A stretch of 64,000 nt of DNA from NCBI GenBank assembly GCA_964006375.1, contig OZ023262.1:89631654-89695653 (forward strand), read 5' to 3'. A program made the translations under genes and the position numbers. The first letter of the stretch is position 1. Every line of letters begins with the position of its first letter. Under the pieces are notes generated by a model, which had not been told where the DNA came from, made no database searches, and was given only the letters and a program-made list of their open reading frames with translations. The DNA is from Tillus elongatus. Taxonomy: Eukaryota; Arthropoda; Insecta; Coleoptera; Cleridae. Positions 63,747-64,000 of the stretch are shown piece by piece.

Positions 63747-64000
63747 GCGTTAACACAAAAAATAATGGGCCGATTTTAATGAAATGGTACGTACCTTCAT
63801 TTTGTAAGTGGCTTGGATAAGTTCGTTAGCCAGGAAAATCGGACCAATTTTTTCAGGAGAATTTTGGGTTTTCTTATGGAAAATTTATGTATCTCCGAAA
63901 GTAACAGAGCTGTGATAATCAAATTTGGCACACGCGTTTCTACCATCAAAATTACCCTACACGCCGAAATTCAGAGCTCTAAGTTAAAACATTTAAAGAA

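Overview
The window looks like repeat-dominated, AT-rich nuclear DNA of an animal, most likely an arthropod. The signs are many Tc1/mariner-type transposons, Penelope-like and jockey/RTE-like retroelement relics, tRNA- and 5S-derived SINE-like copies and about 25 long (TA)n arrays. No complete host gene was found. Two short exon-like stretches are the only host-gene candidates, both on the minus strand: a signal-peptide-like first exon near 11.2 kb and a possible terminal exon near 58.1 kb. Species and chromosome cannot be read from the sequence. || Layout. 0-11 kb: an endonuclease-domain LINE relic at the left edge, a tRNA-derived SINE, a 5S-like sequence, Penelope-type terminal repeats, a broken LINE reverse transcriptase, and the first copies of a repeat family that I label TACR (TA-core repeat; my name). 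11-16 kb: a long-TIR mariner-like element inside the (TA)n core of a TACR copy, then the 3' end of a LINE and an inverted SINE. 16-18 kb: a decayed Penelope-like element with a GIY-YIG endonuclease relic, flanked by hammerhead-like motifs. 19-27 kb: a tRNA-Gly pseudogene, a LINE split by a SINE, TACR copies and a second Penelope-like RT. 27-32 kb: mostly TACR fragments and unrecognised AT-rich DNA. 32-39 kb: a truncated mariner sister copy and the two best forward TACR copies. 39-43 kb: a 351-bp-arm palindrome inside a TACR core, then a 2.07-kb long-TIR mariner-like element. 43-50 kb: a LINE relic, then a decayed mariner-like element split by another DNA transposon whose transposase family I could not name. 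50-57 kb: SINE, degenerate tandem repeats, Penelope-type palindromes, a nested long-inverted-repeat transposon and a LINE RT on the minus strand. 57-64 kb: a possible host exon, a tRNA-like sequence, and a three-level nest: a TACR core holding a Tc1-like element, which holds a mariner-like element with an intact 362-residue transposase. || How the parts relate. TACR copies have a fixed order: an end hairpin, a left segment, a (TA)n core, a right segment, and a 240-320 bp module with inverted ends. Several TA-targeting transposons sit exactly in these cores, so the cores seem to act as landing pads. The only transposase that reads as a full-length protein is at 61772-62860 (minus). All other transposon and retrotransposon genes here carry stops, frameshifts, deletions or lost catalytic residues. 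Coordinates of repeat boundaries are by eye and are usually good to about 10-30 bases. All family assignments come from motif recognition, not from a database search.
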